Shown: piece by piece, positions 7,137 through 15,476 of the stretch
How the letters are laid out: each line of letters opens with the position of its first letter
Position numbering within the stretch: position 1 is the stretch's first letter
From: Melioribacteraceae bacterium
GTDB lineage: Bacteria > Bacteroidota > Ignavibacteria > Ignavibacteriales > Melioribacteraceae
Assembly: GCA_023230485.1 (NCBI GenBank)
Contig: JALNXG010000044.1
Location: forward strand, 1 to 32,810
DNA length: 32,810 nucleotides
Direction of reading: 5' to 3'
Notes under the pieces: generated by a model
What the model was told of the DNA's origin: nothing
The model's database searches: none
What the model saw: the letters and a program-made list of their open reading frames with translations, nothing else
Made by a program: the position numbers and the translations under genes

Positions 7137-8132
7137 TTGAACGAAAGCTATAAATCGGCAGGAGTTGATATCGAAGCCGGGGATGAAGTCGTTAATAGAA
7201 TTAAGTCCCTTGCAAAATCTACTTTTAATAAAAATGTACTTTCCGGCATAGGTCATTTCGGTTCATTCTACGGAATCGATCTTCAAAAATACAAAAATCC
7301 GGTCTTAGTATCGAGCGTTGATGGTGTTGGCACTAAACTTAAAGTCGCATTTATGATGGATAAACATGATACGGTCGGACAGGACTTAGTAAACCACTGC
7401 GTTAATGATATTGCTGTATGCGGAGCCGACCCACAATATTTTTTAGATTATTTAGCATTCGGAAAACTTAATCCCGATAGAGCTGAACAGATCATAAAAG
7501 GATTTTCGATTGCATGCAAAGAAAATGGTGTAGCACTTATCGGCGGCGAAACTGCGGAGATGCCCGGTTTATATGACCCAAATGAATATGATATGTCAGG
7601 CACAATTGTCGGTCTTGTCGATAAAGAAAAAATTATCGATGGCTCTAAAGTATCTAAAGGGAATATTTTGGTGGGCTTTGATTCTAATGGTCTTCATACT
7701 AACGGCTATTCATTAGCCCGCAAAGTTCTATTTCCTAAATATGACGTTAATTATAAACCGGACTCATTAGAAAATTCTCTCGGTGAAGAATTATTAAAAG
7801 TTCATCGTTCTTATTACAGTGTGATTACGAAAATTAAAAATTCTATCGATGTAAAAGCATTCTCCCATATCACAGGTGGCGGGTTGATCGGAAATACTAA
7901 ACGTGTAGTCCCTAATGATCTCTTTATAAAAGTTGATTGGAATACTTGGGAGCGTCCGGCTATTTTTAAATTCATCCAAGAAGCCGGTTCACTTAAAGAA
8001 GAAGAGATGCAATTAGTCTTTAATAATGGTATTGGCTTGGTAGCTATTATCAACAAGAATGATCTATCTACACTGGAGACATTGTTGATAAATATTGATT
8101 TTGGTTTTAGAGTTATTGGATATATTGAATAA
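7137..8132 (+). CDS. purM: Phosphoribosylformylglycinamidine cyclo-ligase (AIR synthetase)
   Basis: PurM closes the imidazole ring of FGAM to give AIR, step 5 of purine synthesis, with ATP. The 331-residue protein carries PurM signatures: AGVDIEAGDEVVNRIK near the start, VSSVDGVGTKLKVAF (54-68), the glycine-rich IGGETAEMPGLYDPNEYDMSGT, and FSHITGGGLIGNTKRV. The start is TTG at 7137. It fits the family N-terminus, the upstream ATG at 7126 is out of frame, and a GGGG stretch (7128-7131) provides a Shine-Dalgarno-like site 5 nt away. It is first in a plus-strand run with the TatD fusion (16 bp later). No other purine gene is present, so there is no purine operon here. Confidence 0.97.
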   Translation: MNESYKSAGVDIEAGDEVVNRIKSLAKSTFNKNVLSGIGHFGSFYGIDLQKYKNPVLVSSVDGVGTKLKVAFMMDKHDTVGQDLVNHCVNDIAVCGADPQYFLDYLAFGKLNPDRAEQIIKGFSIACKENGVALIGGETAEMPGLYDPNEYDMSGTIVGLVDKEKIIDGSKVSKGNILVGFDSNGLHTNGYSLARKVLFPKYDVNYKPDSLENSLGEELLKVHRSYYSVITKIKNSIDVKAFSHITGGGLIGNTKRVVPNDLFIKVDWNTWERPAIFKFIQEAGSLKEEEMQLVFNNGIGLVAIINKNDLSTLETLLINIDFGFRVIGYIE

Positions 8133-8148
8133 TTAAAAGGCATTTATA

Positions 8149-9504
8149 ATGATTGATACACACGCACATCTTTTTTATCCGAACTATTCAACTGATTTAA
8201 ATGATGTAATAAATAGAGCAAAAGATAGCGGAGTAAAATATATAATAGTTCCGGCTACTCACCTAGTTTCATCGCTCGAAGCGATCAACTTAGCCAAAAG
8301 GTTCGATATGATCTATTGCACCGTTGGTGTGCATCCGCTTGATACAAAGGAATGGAACGATAATTATATTGACGAAATAAGGAAATTAGCACAAAATAAA
8401 AAGGTTGTGGCAATTGGTGAAATAGGTCTCGATTATCATTATGATTATTCTCCGAAAGAAACGCAATTAAAAGCATTCCGCGCTCAATTAGAGCTTGCAA
8501 TAGAACTTAATTTACCTGCCGTTATTCATAATAGAGAATCTGATGATGATATGATGGCAATAATACGAGAATATTCGGCTAAGGGACTTAGAGCGCAATT
8601 TCATTGCTTCTCCGGCAATCTTAGCGATGCTCGTGAATTAATTGAACTACATCATTTTATCTCCTTTACCGGAAATATTACTTATCCTAAAGCGGATAAT
8701 TTAAGAGAAATTTTATCTAAAGTTTCGACCGAAAATATAATGCTTGAAACCGATTCCCCATTTATGACACCTGTTCCATTAAGAGGTCAGCGTAACGAAC
8801 CTGCTTATCTTACTAAGATTGTCGATAAGATTGCAGAAGTTCAGAATCTACGTCCTGAAGATATCGTAAGAACGACAAACTATAACGTTTACAAATTTTT
8901 TGGTATTGGTGCAAATCCCGATTTATCATTTACATATCAGATTGGCAATTCGCTTTACGTCAATGTAACAAATAGATGCAATGCGGATTGTGTCTTTTGC
9001 GATCGTAAAGGTCTAGCTGTAATAAGCGGATACAATCTTAAAATGAAAAAATCTGAAGAGCCTGAAGCGTCCGTTTATATTGAAAAAATAGGCGATCCGA
9101 AACGATTCAAAGAGATTGTTTTCTGCGGATATGGCGAACCTACAATTAGATGGGGTGTCGTTAAAGAAGTTGCTCACTACGTTAAGGAAAATGGCGGTCA
9201 TACACGTATGAATACTGATGGTCATGGTAATTATATTAATAAACGCGATATCACACCAGAACTAAAAGATACTATCGATACCGTTTCAATAAGTCTTAAT
9301 TCAACTGACCCCGAGCAGTATGCAAAGTTAATGCGCGTTGATCCTTCTATGCACTCAGAGATGATCGACTTTGCCAAAAAAGCAAAAAATTATACCGATG
9401 TAGTACTTTCAATTGTAGGTATGAGCACCGTGGATACAGAAGCTGCGAAGAAATTTGTTACTGAAGAGGTGGGTGTCAAGTTCAGAGAAAGAGAGTATTT
9501 TTAA
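8149..9504 (+). CDS. TatD-family metal-dependent hydrolase fused to TatD-linked radical SAM protein
   Basis: This 451-residue protein joins two enzymes. Residues 1-255 are a complete TatD-type nuclease/hydrolase: metal ligands H5 and H7 (THAH), E91 (IGEIGLD), H127 (IHNRE), H152 (FHCFSG) and D202 (ETDSP). After a short linker, residues 265-451 form a radical SAM domain with C277, C281 and C284 (NRCNADCVFC) for the 4Fe-4S cluster. GYGEP (327-331) is the GGE-type SAM motif, followed by NTDGHGNYINKRDI and SISLNSTDPEQYAKLMRVD. These blocks match the TatD-linked radical SAM family (TIGR04038 as I recall it), whose members usually neighbour or fuse to TatD. The substrate of that family is unknown. 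The frame is continuous through the junction with no sign of frameshift. Confidence 0.92.
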   Translation: MIDTHAHLFYPNYSTDLNDVINRAKDSGVKYIIVPATHLVSSLEAINLAKRFDMIYCTVGVHPLDTKEWNDNYIDEIRKLAQNKKVVAIGEIGLDYHYDYSPKETQLKAFRAQLELAIELNLPAVIHNRESDDDMMAIIREYSAKGLRAQFHCFSGNLSDARELIELHHFISFTGNITYPKADNLREILSKVSTENIMLETDSPFMTPVPLRGQRNEPAYLTKIVDKIAEVQNLRPEDIVRTTNYNVYKFFGIGANPDLSFTYQIGNSLYVNVTNRCNADCVFCDRKGLAVISGYNLKMKKSEEPEASVYIEKIGDPKRFKEIVFCGYGEPTIRWGVVKEVAHYVKENGGHTRMNTDGHGNYINKRDITPELKDTIDTVSISLNSTDPEQYAKLMRVDPSMHSEMIDFAKKAKNYTDVVLSIVGMSTVDTEAAKKFVTEEVGVKFREREYF

Positions 9505-9508
9505 TTAA

Positions 9509-10939
9509 GTGAAAAAACTATTAGTAATCTGTTTTTCTATTCTTCTTTTTTCTAATCTAAATGCTCAAAAGAAAATTTTAACTTTCGAAGATTCCTTGAA
9601 TAATTTTATCAATGAATCATTCTCAAGCAGCTCTATGGTCTCATTTAATTTTTTCAATTTAACAAAGAACACTTCAATAGCATCAAAGAATGAATCCATT
9701 TTAATGCGCCCGGCATCTGTTTTAAAATTATTTACTACATCGTCAGTTTTATATTTTTCTAAGGGTAATAAATTTTTTGAAACCTCTCTATACTATGATG
9801 GGAAAATTAACGGCTCGACATTAAAAGGGAATGTTTATCTAAAAGGAAGTTTTGATCCCTTTCTATCAATTGAACAATTAGACTCGTTAGTTCTATTTAT
9901 TAAACAAAAGGGAATAAAAACCGTCGCCGGAAATTTTGTATTTGATCTTTCGTCAAAAGATACAATTGAGTGGGGTGCTGGTTGGATGTGGGATGATTTG
10001 CCTTATGGTTACACTCCTAAGATGTCAGCCCTAAATATCTCCAGCAATATAGTTTCAATTAAGACTTATCCTGACCCAACTTTTGGAAAGCCAAGAACTG
10101 CTATCTACCCGGACATTCCCTATTTTAATATCATTAACAAAGCAATAACATCCGGAATAGAAACAAAAACAAATTTAAAATTTGAGCGTTACTTCGCTAA
10201 GGGGAAAGAGAATATAATAATTGAAGGGAACATTTCGGTTGCAGATTCATTGGATAAAACAACCATTAGTATCTCAACACCTCTTAAATATACTTCCGAA
10301 TTAATTAAATCATCTTTTAAAAAATATAATATTCGTTTCTCGGGGAAATTCATTCAAGGAAAGATAAAAGGTACTTCATCAGAATTAGGCACGATAATAA
10401 ATTCTATCGCTCAAACGATTTATAAGACCAATAAAACAAGCAGTAATATTGGTGCAGAAATGCTCCTTCTTAAATTGGCATCAAGCAATTTAGAAGAAAA
10501 CATCTCGTATAAAGATGGAGCAAAATTTAATGATAGCCTCGCTGCAATCGTTTCACCTCGTTCCACCAATGTATTTGCTGATGCTTCGGGACTTTCATTT
10601 TATAATATGCTCTCTTCCAAAACTATTAATGACCTTTTAATATTTGTTTACAGGAATAAAGAATTGTTTTATAATATTTATAGCTCGTTGCCGATTGCGG
10701 GTGTTGATGGTTCTCTTAAAAATAGATTTAGTAACACAAACTTAGAAAAAAAACTCCGTGCAAAGACAGGTACGCTTTCAGGTGTTACTTCACTTGCAGG
10801 TTATTTTTATTCTAAAGAAAATGATCTCATTGCATTTACACTAATGCTAAATAATTACAAAGAATCAGCATCAGAAGCACGGAACTTCGCAGATAGTTTC
10901 TGCTTGTTTTTTTATAATAATTACACACCGGAAAATTAA
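9509..10939 (+). CDS. dacB: D-alanyl-D-alanine carboxypeptidase/endopeptidase, PBP4 type
   Basis: A periplasmic low-molecular-weight penicillin-binding protein (peptidase S13) that trims or cleaves peptidoglycan cross-links. A signal peptide (MKKLLVICFSILLFSNLNAQ) is cleaved at about residue 19/20. Serine-protease motifs are in order: SVLK at 70-73 (SxxK nucleophile), SSN at 311-313 (SxN) and KTG at 419-421. The long insertion between the first two motifs is the PBP4 hallmark. FADASGLS and LPIAGVDGSLKNR are further S13 blocks. The start is GTG at 9509, 4 bp after the fusion gene's stop, which gives a canonical signal peptide. Its stop shares a base with the prmA start (TAATG). At 476 residues it is full length. 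Confidence 0.95.
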   Translation: MKKLLVICFSILLFSNLNAQKKILTFEDSLNNFINESFSSSSMVSFNFFNLTKNTSIASKNESILMRPASVLKLFTTSSVLYFSKGNKFFETSLYYDGKINGSTLKGNVYLKGSFDPFLSIEQLDSLVLFIKQKGIKTVAGNFVFDLSSKDTIEWGAGWMWDDLPYGYTPKMSALNISSNIVSIKTYPDPTFGKPRTAIYPDIPYFNIINKAITSGIETKTNLKFERYFAKGKENIIIEGNISVADSLDKTTISISTPLKYTSELIKSSFKKYNIRFSGKFIQGKIKGTSSELGTIINSIAQTIYKTNKTSSNIGAEMLLLKLASSNLEENISYKDGAKFNDSLAAIVSPRSTNVFADASGLSFYNMLSSKTINDLLIFVYRNKELFYNIYSSLPIAGVDGSLKNRFSNTNLEKKLRAKTGTLSGVTSLAGYFYSKENDLIAFTLMLNNYKESASEARNFADSFCLFFYNNYTPEN

Positions 10940-11784
10940 TGAAAACATACAATGAATTTATAATTAGAACTGCACCTATCAATAATGAATCAATAAGCGG
11001 ATTATTATGGCAGTTAGATTTAGAAGGAATAATAGATAACGATACTTACCTCACAGTCTACTCAACAAAATTAGATTTAGTTACTAAAGAAGCGATAGAA
11101 GAGATTTTGCATAGGGCTAAAGAAGAAAATATCATTGAGCGTTTTGAGGTGGAATCTTCTACTCACGAAGATATGAATTGGAATGAAGAATGGGAAAAAA
11201 ATGTAAATGTAATAAGAGTAACTGACCGATTAGTAATACAACCCTCATTTAAAGAGTTTGACCCGAAAGTAGATGATATCGTAATTAAAATCGACCCTAA
11301 AATGTCTTTTGGAACCGGTGAACATGCGACAACAAAATTGGTTTTGGATAGGTTAGAAAAATACATTAAAGGAGGCGAAAAAGTTCTCGATATAGGTAGT
11401 GGCACAGGTGTTCTTGCAATTGCCTCTGTCTTATTGGGAGCTAAAAGTGCGATTGCTCTCGATAATGATGAATGGTGTCAATTAAATGGAAGTGAAAATG
11501 TAGCTCTCAATCATTTGGAAGATAAGGTTAGAATTGCTCTTGGAGAATTAAAAGATATCGAAGAAACTGAATTTGATCTGATAGTTGCTAATATAAATCG
11601 TCATATTCTATTAGATATATCAAAAGATATTTATGCGAAAACAAAAAAAGCCGGAAAGTTAATACTCTCCGGCTTATTAAAAACAGATGAACTCGATATC
11701 ACAAACCTTTATACACTCGAGGGCTTTCAGTGTTTAGAAGCTTTAGCAAAAGACGAATGGATTTGCATCGTCTTTTCCAAGTAA
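10939..11784 (+). CDS. prmA: Ribosomal protein L11 methyltransferase
   Basis: PrmA trimethylates ribosomal protein L11 using SAM. The 281-residue protein has the L11-recognition N-terminal domain (about 1-90) with the conserved NWNEEWEKN. The methyltransferase core follows: MSFGTGEHATTKLVLDRLE, motif I VLDIGSGTGVLAIASVLLGA, and LIVANINRHILLDI, where family members have a NxxxxxL catalytic-loop motif. It is the last gene of the purM run and overlaps dacB by one base. Its 3' end is 2 bp from the convergent marR stop. Codons for KAGKLILSGL also encode, on the opposite strand, the strong terminator listed at 11643-11675. Confidence 0.96.
   Translation: MKTYNEFIIRTAPINNESISGLLWQLDLEGIIDNDTYLTVYSTKLDLVTKEAIEEILHRAKEENIIERFEVESSTHEDMNWNEEWEKNVNVIRVTDRLVIQPSFKEFDPKVDDIVIKIDPKMSFGTGEHATTKLVLDRLEKYIKGGEKVLDIGSGTGVLAIASVLLGAKSAIALDNDEWCQLNGSENVALNHLEDKVRIALGELKDIEETEFDLIVANINRHILLDISKDIYAKTKKAGKLILSGLLKTDELDITNLYTLEGFQCLEALAKDEWICIVFSK
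11643..11675 (-). terminator. Intrinsic terminator for the marR transcript, inside prmA
   Basis: AAGCCGGA (11648-11655) and TCCGGCTT (11668-11675) are perfect 8-bp inverted arms. Inside them AGT/ACT (11657-11659 with 11664-11666) can also pair around TAAT. On the minus strand the stem is followed directly by seven T (11649-11643, partly shared with the stem base). This is the classic Rho-independent form in that direction; on the plus strand no T-run follows. It lies about 112 bp past the marR stop, antisense to the prmA coding sequence. Confidence 0.8.
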
Positions 11785-11786
11785 TC

Positions 11787-12209
11787 CTATAAAAGTTTTG
11801 TGAGTAAGCGAATTATTTCTACCTGCTCTTGTTCTGTAAGTGAACCTGCTACGCCAGCCATATTCGCTGTGTATGAAGGAAGAATCGTATCAATCTTTTC
11901 TTTTCCTTTATCAGTCAATTCTGCAAGGATTACTCTACGATCTTCTTTAGAGTGAATTCTACGAACAAACTCTTCTTTTTCGAGATTATCAACTACACAA
12001 GTGATATTAGCACCTGTTACCATTAATTCTTCGCTGATCCTTTTCAAAGGAACAGGTCCCGATTTTAGTAATACGTCTAATACTTGAAACTGAGGAGCAG
12101 TTAGCTTTTGTTCATACATCTGTTTAACCTGAACTTTGCGAACCTTATCGTATGCTTTCGATAGTTTTTCCCATAAATCAAGTGCTAGTTTGGATTTTGT
12201 GGTGTCCAT
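11787..12209 (-). CDS. MarR-family transcriptional regulator
   Basis: The 140-residue protein is a typical MarR winged-helix repressor: a helical dimerisation N-terminus, then LTAPQFQVLDVLLKSGPVPLKRISEELMVTGANITCVVDNLEKEEFVRRIHSKEDRRVILAELTDKGKE, giving the recognition helix (64-75) and the wing with the conserved DRR (90-92). The only cysteine, C71, lies in the recognition helix, not the N-terminal position used by thiol-sensing OhrR/YodB regulators. GGAGG stands about 5 nt before the ATG, one of the clearest Shine-Dalgarno sites here. It is divergent from the menaquinone operon and convergent with prmA, so it may control itself and the men genes. The ligand is unknown. Confidence 0.95.
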   Translation of the reverse strand: MDTTKSKLALDLWEKLSKAYDKVRKVQVKQMYEQKLTAPQFQVLDVLLKSGPVPLKRISEELMVTGANITCVVDNLEKEEFVRRIHSKEDRRVILAELTDKGKEKIDTILPSYTANMAGVAGSLTEQEQVEIIRLLTKLL

Positions 12210-12247
12210 TCTACCTCCGTTAGTTAGTAAATCAGTTTTCTAATTCT

Positions 12248-12263
12248 ATTTATTAAAATAAAT
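12248..12263. promoter_or_regulatory. AT-rich 16-bp palindrome in the marR/menF divergent region, candidate operator
   Basis: ATTTATT (12248-12254) and AATAAAT (12257-12263) are perfect arms around AA. MarR proteins usually bind palindromes of this size in their own promoter. The site is 39 bp upstream of marR and overlaps the promoter candidate at 12253-12283. Because the region is about as AT-rich as possible, chance cannot be excluded. Confidence 0.4.
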
Positions 12264-12283
12264 CTTTTTTATAGTTAAATCAA
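12253..12283 (-). promoter_or_regulatory. Candidate marR promoter overlapping the palindrome
   Basis: On the minus strand, TTG (12283-12281) and TATTTTAA (12260-12253), a 6/8 match to TAnnTTTG, are separated by 20 nt. That is the same spacing seen in the hrcA candidate. The -7 element lies within the palindrome at 12248-12263, so a bound repressor would block it. Confidence 0.3.
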
Positions 12284-12323
12284 TTTTTATTTAGTTAATT
12301 ATACTTAATATCATAACTATAAG

Positions 12324-12347
12324 TTCCAAGCTTATTCCGATTGGAAT
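12324..12347. repeat. Nested inverted repeats between marR and menF
   Basis: TTCCAA (12324-12329) pairs with TTGGAA (12341-12346), and inside it ATTCC (12334-12338) pairs with GGAAT (12343-12347). The two alternatives are mutually exclusive. They are 54 bp upstream of menF. They could be an operator or an RNA structure in a long leader. The remainder of this 191-bp gap shows only AT-rich sequence. Confidence 0.35.
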
Positions 12348-12400
12348 CTTTAGGAATAAAAATTAAATTTACTCTTTCAATTCATATTTAGGTTTGATAA

Positions 12401-13741
12401 TTGAATTTTCCGAAAAAAATAGAACGAATTTTGACCGAATATCTTAAGATAAATCAATGGGACCTGAAAAGTATTGTTATCCCGATTAATCTACCTATTA
12501 AAAAAATTTGTATTAGTAATTTCAGAAACAAAGATGAAAAAGTTCTTTACTGGGAAAAACCGAGTTCAGAATATTCATTTCTCGCAATATCATCTTTAAT
12601 TTTAGCTTCATCTAATAAATACGATCCTTCAAATATACTTCATAATTGGGGAGAATTTTCTGACCTGCCAATACCCCTAATAATAAAGACTAAGAAATTT
12701 CCTATCAATAAAAACAGTAAAATTTGGAATGATTTTAACGACGTTGATTATATCCCTAATTTAGTAATTCTTCAATCACACGCTAAAACATACCTGATAG
12801 CTAACTTTTTCAATATTAGTGATTATGAAAAAATAGTAGCTATGTTGGACTTGATTTCGGAGAATGGGAATGAAACGAAAAATTTGTTTCTCGAGAAAGC
12901 GGAACTTGAAAAGGCGGACGTTACTAACGAAGAGGATTTTATTGATTGGGAAAATAATATTAATGAATATCTGAAGCATATTAGGAACGAAAATGTCAAA
13001 AAAGCTGTTTTGTCTAAATTTGTATGCAATCAAATAAAGAGCTTCGATTTAGATATTGTAATAACTTCATTATCAAAAAAATATAAAGATTGTTATATCT
13101 TTGTTTTATTTGAGAAGGATTCAATTTTCTTTGGTGCTTCACCCGAAAAATTGTTTAGTTTAAAGGACAAACTTCTGGAAACAGAGGCTCTAGCCGGTTC
13201 TATTGCTAGAGGTTCAAATAAAACACTTGACGATAAATTAGCTTCCGAATTATTGAAGGATAACAAAAATCTGGCTGAACATAAAAATGTAGTTGATTAT
13301 ATTACCGAAAATTTAGAGGGCTTCGTTGATACTATTGAAATTGATATAATGCCTAGAATAAAAAAACTTAATAATATTCAACACCTTTGGACTCCAATTA
13401 AAGCACACATAAAAGATTCTGTGAGTATTGATGAATTAGTAAATCAATTATACCCTACTTCGGCGATATGCGGATATCCTAAAAAAGCAGCACTTAAAAT
13501 TATTTCAGAGACCGAGAAATATGATCGCGGACTTTATTCTGGACTTATAGGCTGGTATAATCAAATTGATGAGGCTGATTTTTGTGTGGCAATTCGTTCA
13601 GGACTGATAAAAAATATTTCTTTGTATGCATTTGCAGGATGCGGTATCGTTAGGGGTTCAGATGCTGAATCAGAATATCAAGAAACCAAACTAAAACTTA
13701 AACCAATTTTATCATTATTCAATCATGAAAATAGCAATTAA
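12401..13741 (+). CDS. menF: Isochorismate synthase (menaquinone type)
   Basis: MenF converts chorismate to isochorismate, the entry step of menaquinone synthesis. The C-terminal half shows the chorismate-binding fold: FGASPEKLFSL, LLETEALAGSIARG, LAEHKNVVDYI, HLWTPIKAHI, SAICGYPKKAAL, RGLYSGLIGW, ADFCVAIRSGLI and AGCGIVRGSDAESEYQETKLKLKPIL. The N-terminal 180 residues are divergent, as usual. At 446 residues it is full length. The start is a TTG at 12401 directly preceded by an in-frame stop, with AGG 8 nt upstream; no ATG lies near the N-terminus, so the exact start is only moderately sure. It overlaps menD by 17 nt and heads the men operon. Confidence 0.94.
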   Translation: MNFPKKIERILTEYLKINQWDLKSIVIPINLPIKKICISNFRNKDEKVLYWEKPSSEYSFLAISSLILASSNKYDPSNILHNWGEFSDLPIPLIIKTKKFPINKNSKIWNDFNDVDYIPNLVILQSHAKTYLIANFFNISDYEKIVAMLDLISENGNETKNLFLEKAELEKADVTNEEDFIDWENNINEYLKHIRNENVKKAVLSKFVCNQIKSFDLDIVITSLSKKYKDCYIFVLFEKDSIFFGASPEKLFSLKDKLLETEALAGSIARGSNKTLDDKLASELLKDNKNLAEHKNVVDYITENLEGFVDTIEIDIMPRIKKLNNIQHLWTPIKAHIKDSVSIDELVNQLYPTSAICGYPKKAALKIISETEKYDRGLYSGLIGWYNQIDEADFCVAIRSGLIKNISLYAFAGCGIVRGSDAESEYQETKLKLKPILSLFNHENSN

Positions 13742-15476
13742 TAGAAATATATTTTGGAGCGATTTACTTTTAATCCGACTTCAAAAATTCGGAATTAAAA
13801 ACGTAACTATTTCGCCCGGTTCAAGAAGTACTTCCTTAACCTATTCCTTTGCGGCACAAGAATATTTTAAAAAATATACTTTTATTGATGAAAGAAGCAG
13901 CGGATTCTTTGCGCTAGGACTTGCTAAAAAAACGAGAATACCTACTGTAATTGTTACAACATCAGGTTCTGCCACCGCTGAACTTTATCCGGCAATTGTC
14001 GAGGCATATTATCAACAGACTCCATTAATAATAATTACCACAGATAGACCGCAATTCTTGCGTAATCGAGGTATTAATCAAACTATTAATCAGTCATCTA
14101 TTTTTAATAACCATATACTCGCTCAACATGATATTCATACACCTCAGCTTAATTTTAATTCGATAAATGATTTTGTTCATTCTATTGACGATATATTATT
14201 AAAAGGATTTATCCTCACCAAAGGTCCGGTTCATCTTAATTTACAATTTGATAAACCATTTGAACCTGATTCCACTACCGATAGAATTGCTCCTGAATTT
14301 TTGGATAAAGCCTTCGGCATTGCACTGAAAGATTTAAATGCTTCTGAACAAAAAAAGACCATAATTGATTCTGAGATATTGAAGATAATCAATTCTACTT
14401 CAAACGGACTTATTATCATAAGCGGTGAGAATAATCAAAAAGAATTTTCTTCAGCTATTAAAAAAATCAGTTCAAAATTGAAATTTCCTATCCTTTTTGA
14501 TGGGACTTCTTCTCAAAGAATTAATAATAACATTCCATATTCATTGAATAATTTTTCGAGTATCGTTAAATCAAAACAATTTTCCTTACTTAATGATCCG
14601 GAAATAATTATACTTATAGGTAAATCACCTACTTCTGCCTCAGTATTAGATTTTCTAAATTATTCAAAAGCTTACAAAATCAGTGTTTCAAGCCATGTAG
14701 ATAAGGTTGACCCTTCCGGAAATTTTGATACTGCCCTTACCATAAATGAAACGGATTTTTGTATTTCTGCATTACAAAAAATTAAAATCAAAAAAATATC
14801 TTTATATACTAAAAATATTTTGCAATTAGATTCTGAAATAGAAATAGTAAAAAAAGAATTTCTTAAAAATATTAATTTCGGTTTTGAGGGTAAGGTTGTT
14901 GTTGATGTTATAAAATATATTCCCGAAAAAAGTAATCTATTTATCTCTTCGAGTATGCCTATTAGGGATTTAGATTTTTTCGCTTCTAATATAGAAAAAC
15001 AGATTAATCTTTACTGCAATCGCGGAGCAAGCGGAATCGATGGGATTATCTCCTCCGCTCTCGGAATTGCCTCCCAATCTCTAAACAATTTTTTAATCAC
15101 AGGAGATTTAGCATATTTTTATGATATTTCCTCACTCCAGTCTGCTATTAAATATAATATTCCAATTACGGTAATATTGATAAATAATAATGGTGGTGGT
15201 ATTTTTGAATCGCTTCCTATTTCAAAATACAGAAAATTTTTCGATGATTATTTCATTACACCTCATAATCTTAATCTTGGCAAAATAACAAAAAGCTTCG
15301 GCTGTAATTATTTTAAAATAAATACAACTCGTGAACTGAAAAGACGGCTCTCTTTGAAACAGTCCGGTTTTACTCTTTTGGAAATTAAAACTAATGCTTT
15401 TGAATCAAAACAGATTCGCGATGAATTCCGGAAAAATATTATCTCTATAACTGATAAGTTTATAAATGAAAATTGA
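13725..15476 (+). CDS. menD: 2-succinyl-5-enolpyruvyl-6-hydroxy-3-cyclohexene-1-carboxylate synthase
   Basis: MenD is a thiamine-diphosphate enzyme that adds the succinyl semialdehyde unit from 2-oxoglutarate to isochorismate. Family blocks are clear: ISPGSRSTSLTYSFA and DERSSGFFALGLAKKT (with the cofactor-activating Glu), VTTSGSATAELYPAIVEAYYQQTPLIIITTDRP, RGASGIDGIISSALGIA, and the ThDP/Mg-binding segment GDLAYFYDISSL...INNNGGGIFESLP. The order pyrimidine-binding, middle, diphosphate-binding domain matches the family, and 583 residues is normal. The start overlaps menF by 17 nt and the end overlaps menH by 11 nt, implying coupled translation. Confidence 0.97.
   Translation: MKIAINRNIFWSDLLLIRLQKFGIKNVTISPGSRSTSLTYSFAAQEYFKKYTFIDERSSGFFALGLAKKTRIPTVIVTTSGSATAELYPAIVEAYYQQTPLIIITTDRPQFLRNRGINQTINQSSIFNNHILAQHDIHTPQLNFNSINDFVHSIDDILLKGFILTKGPVHLNLQFDKPFEPDSTTDRIAPEFLDKAFGIALKDLNASEQKKTIIDSEILKIINSTSNGLIIISGENNQKEFSSAIKKISSKLKFPILFDGTSSQRINNNIPYSLNNFSSIVKSKQFSLLNDPEIIILIGKSPTSASVLDFLNYSKAYKISVSSHVDKVDPSGNFDTALTINETDFCISALQKIKIKKISLYTKNILQLDSEIEIVKKEFLKNINFGFEGKVVVDVIKYIPEKSNLFISSSMPIRDLDFFASNIEKQINLYCNRGASGIDGIISSALGIASQSLNNFLITGDLAYFYDISSLQSAIKYNIPITVILINNNGGGIFESLPISKYRKFFDDYFITPHNLNLGKITKSFGCNYFKINTTRELKRRLSLKQSGFTLLEIKTNAFESKQIRDEFRKNIISITDKFINEN

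Noticed and set aside
11785..11860. Plus-strand terminator after prmA
   Set aside because: I looked for a hairpin with a following T-run inside marR on the plus strand and found none convincing.
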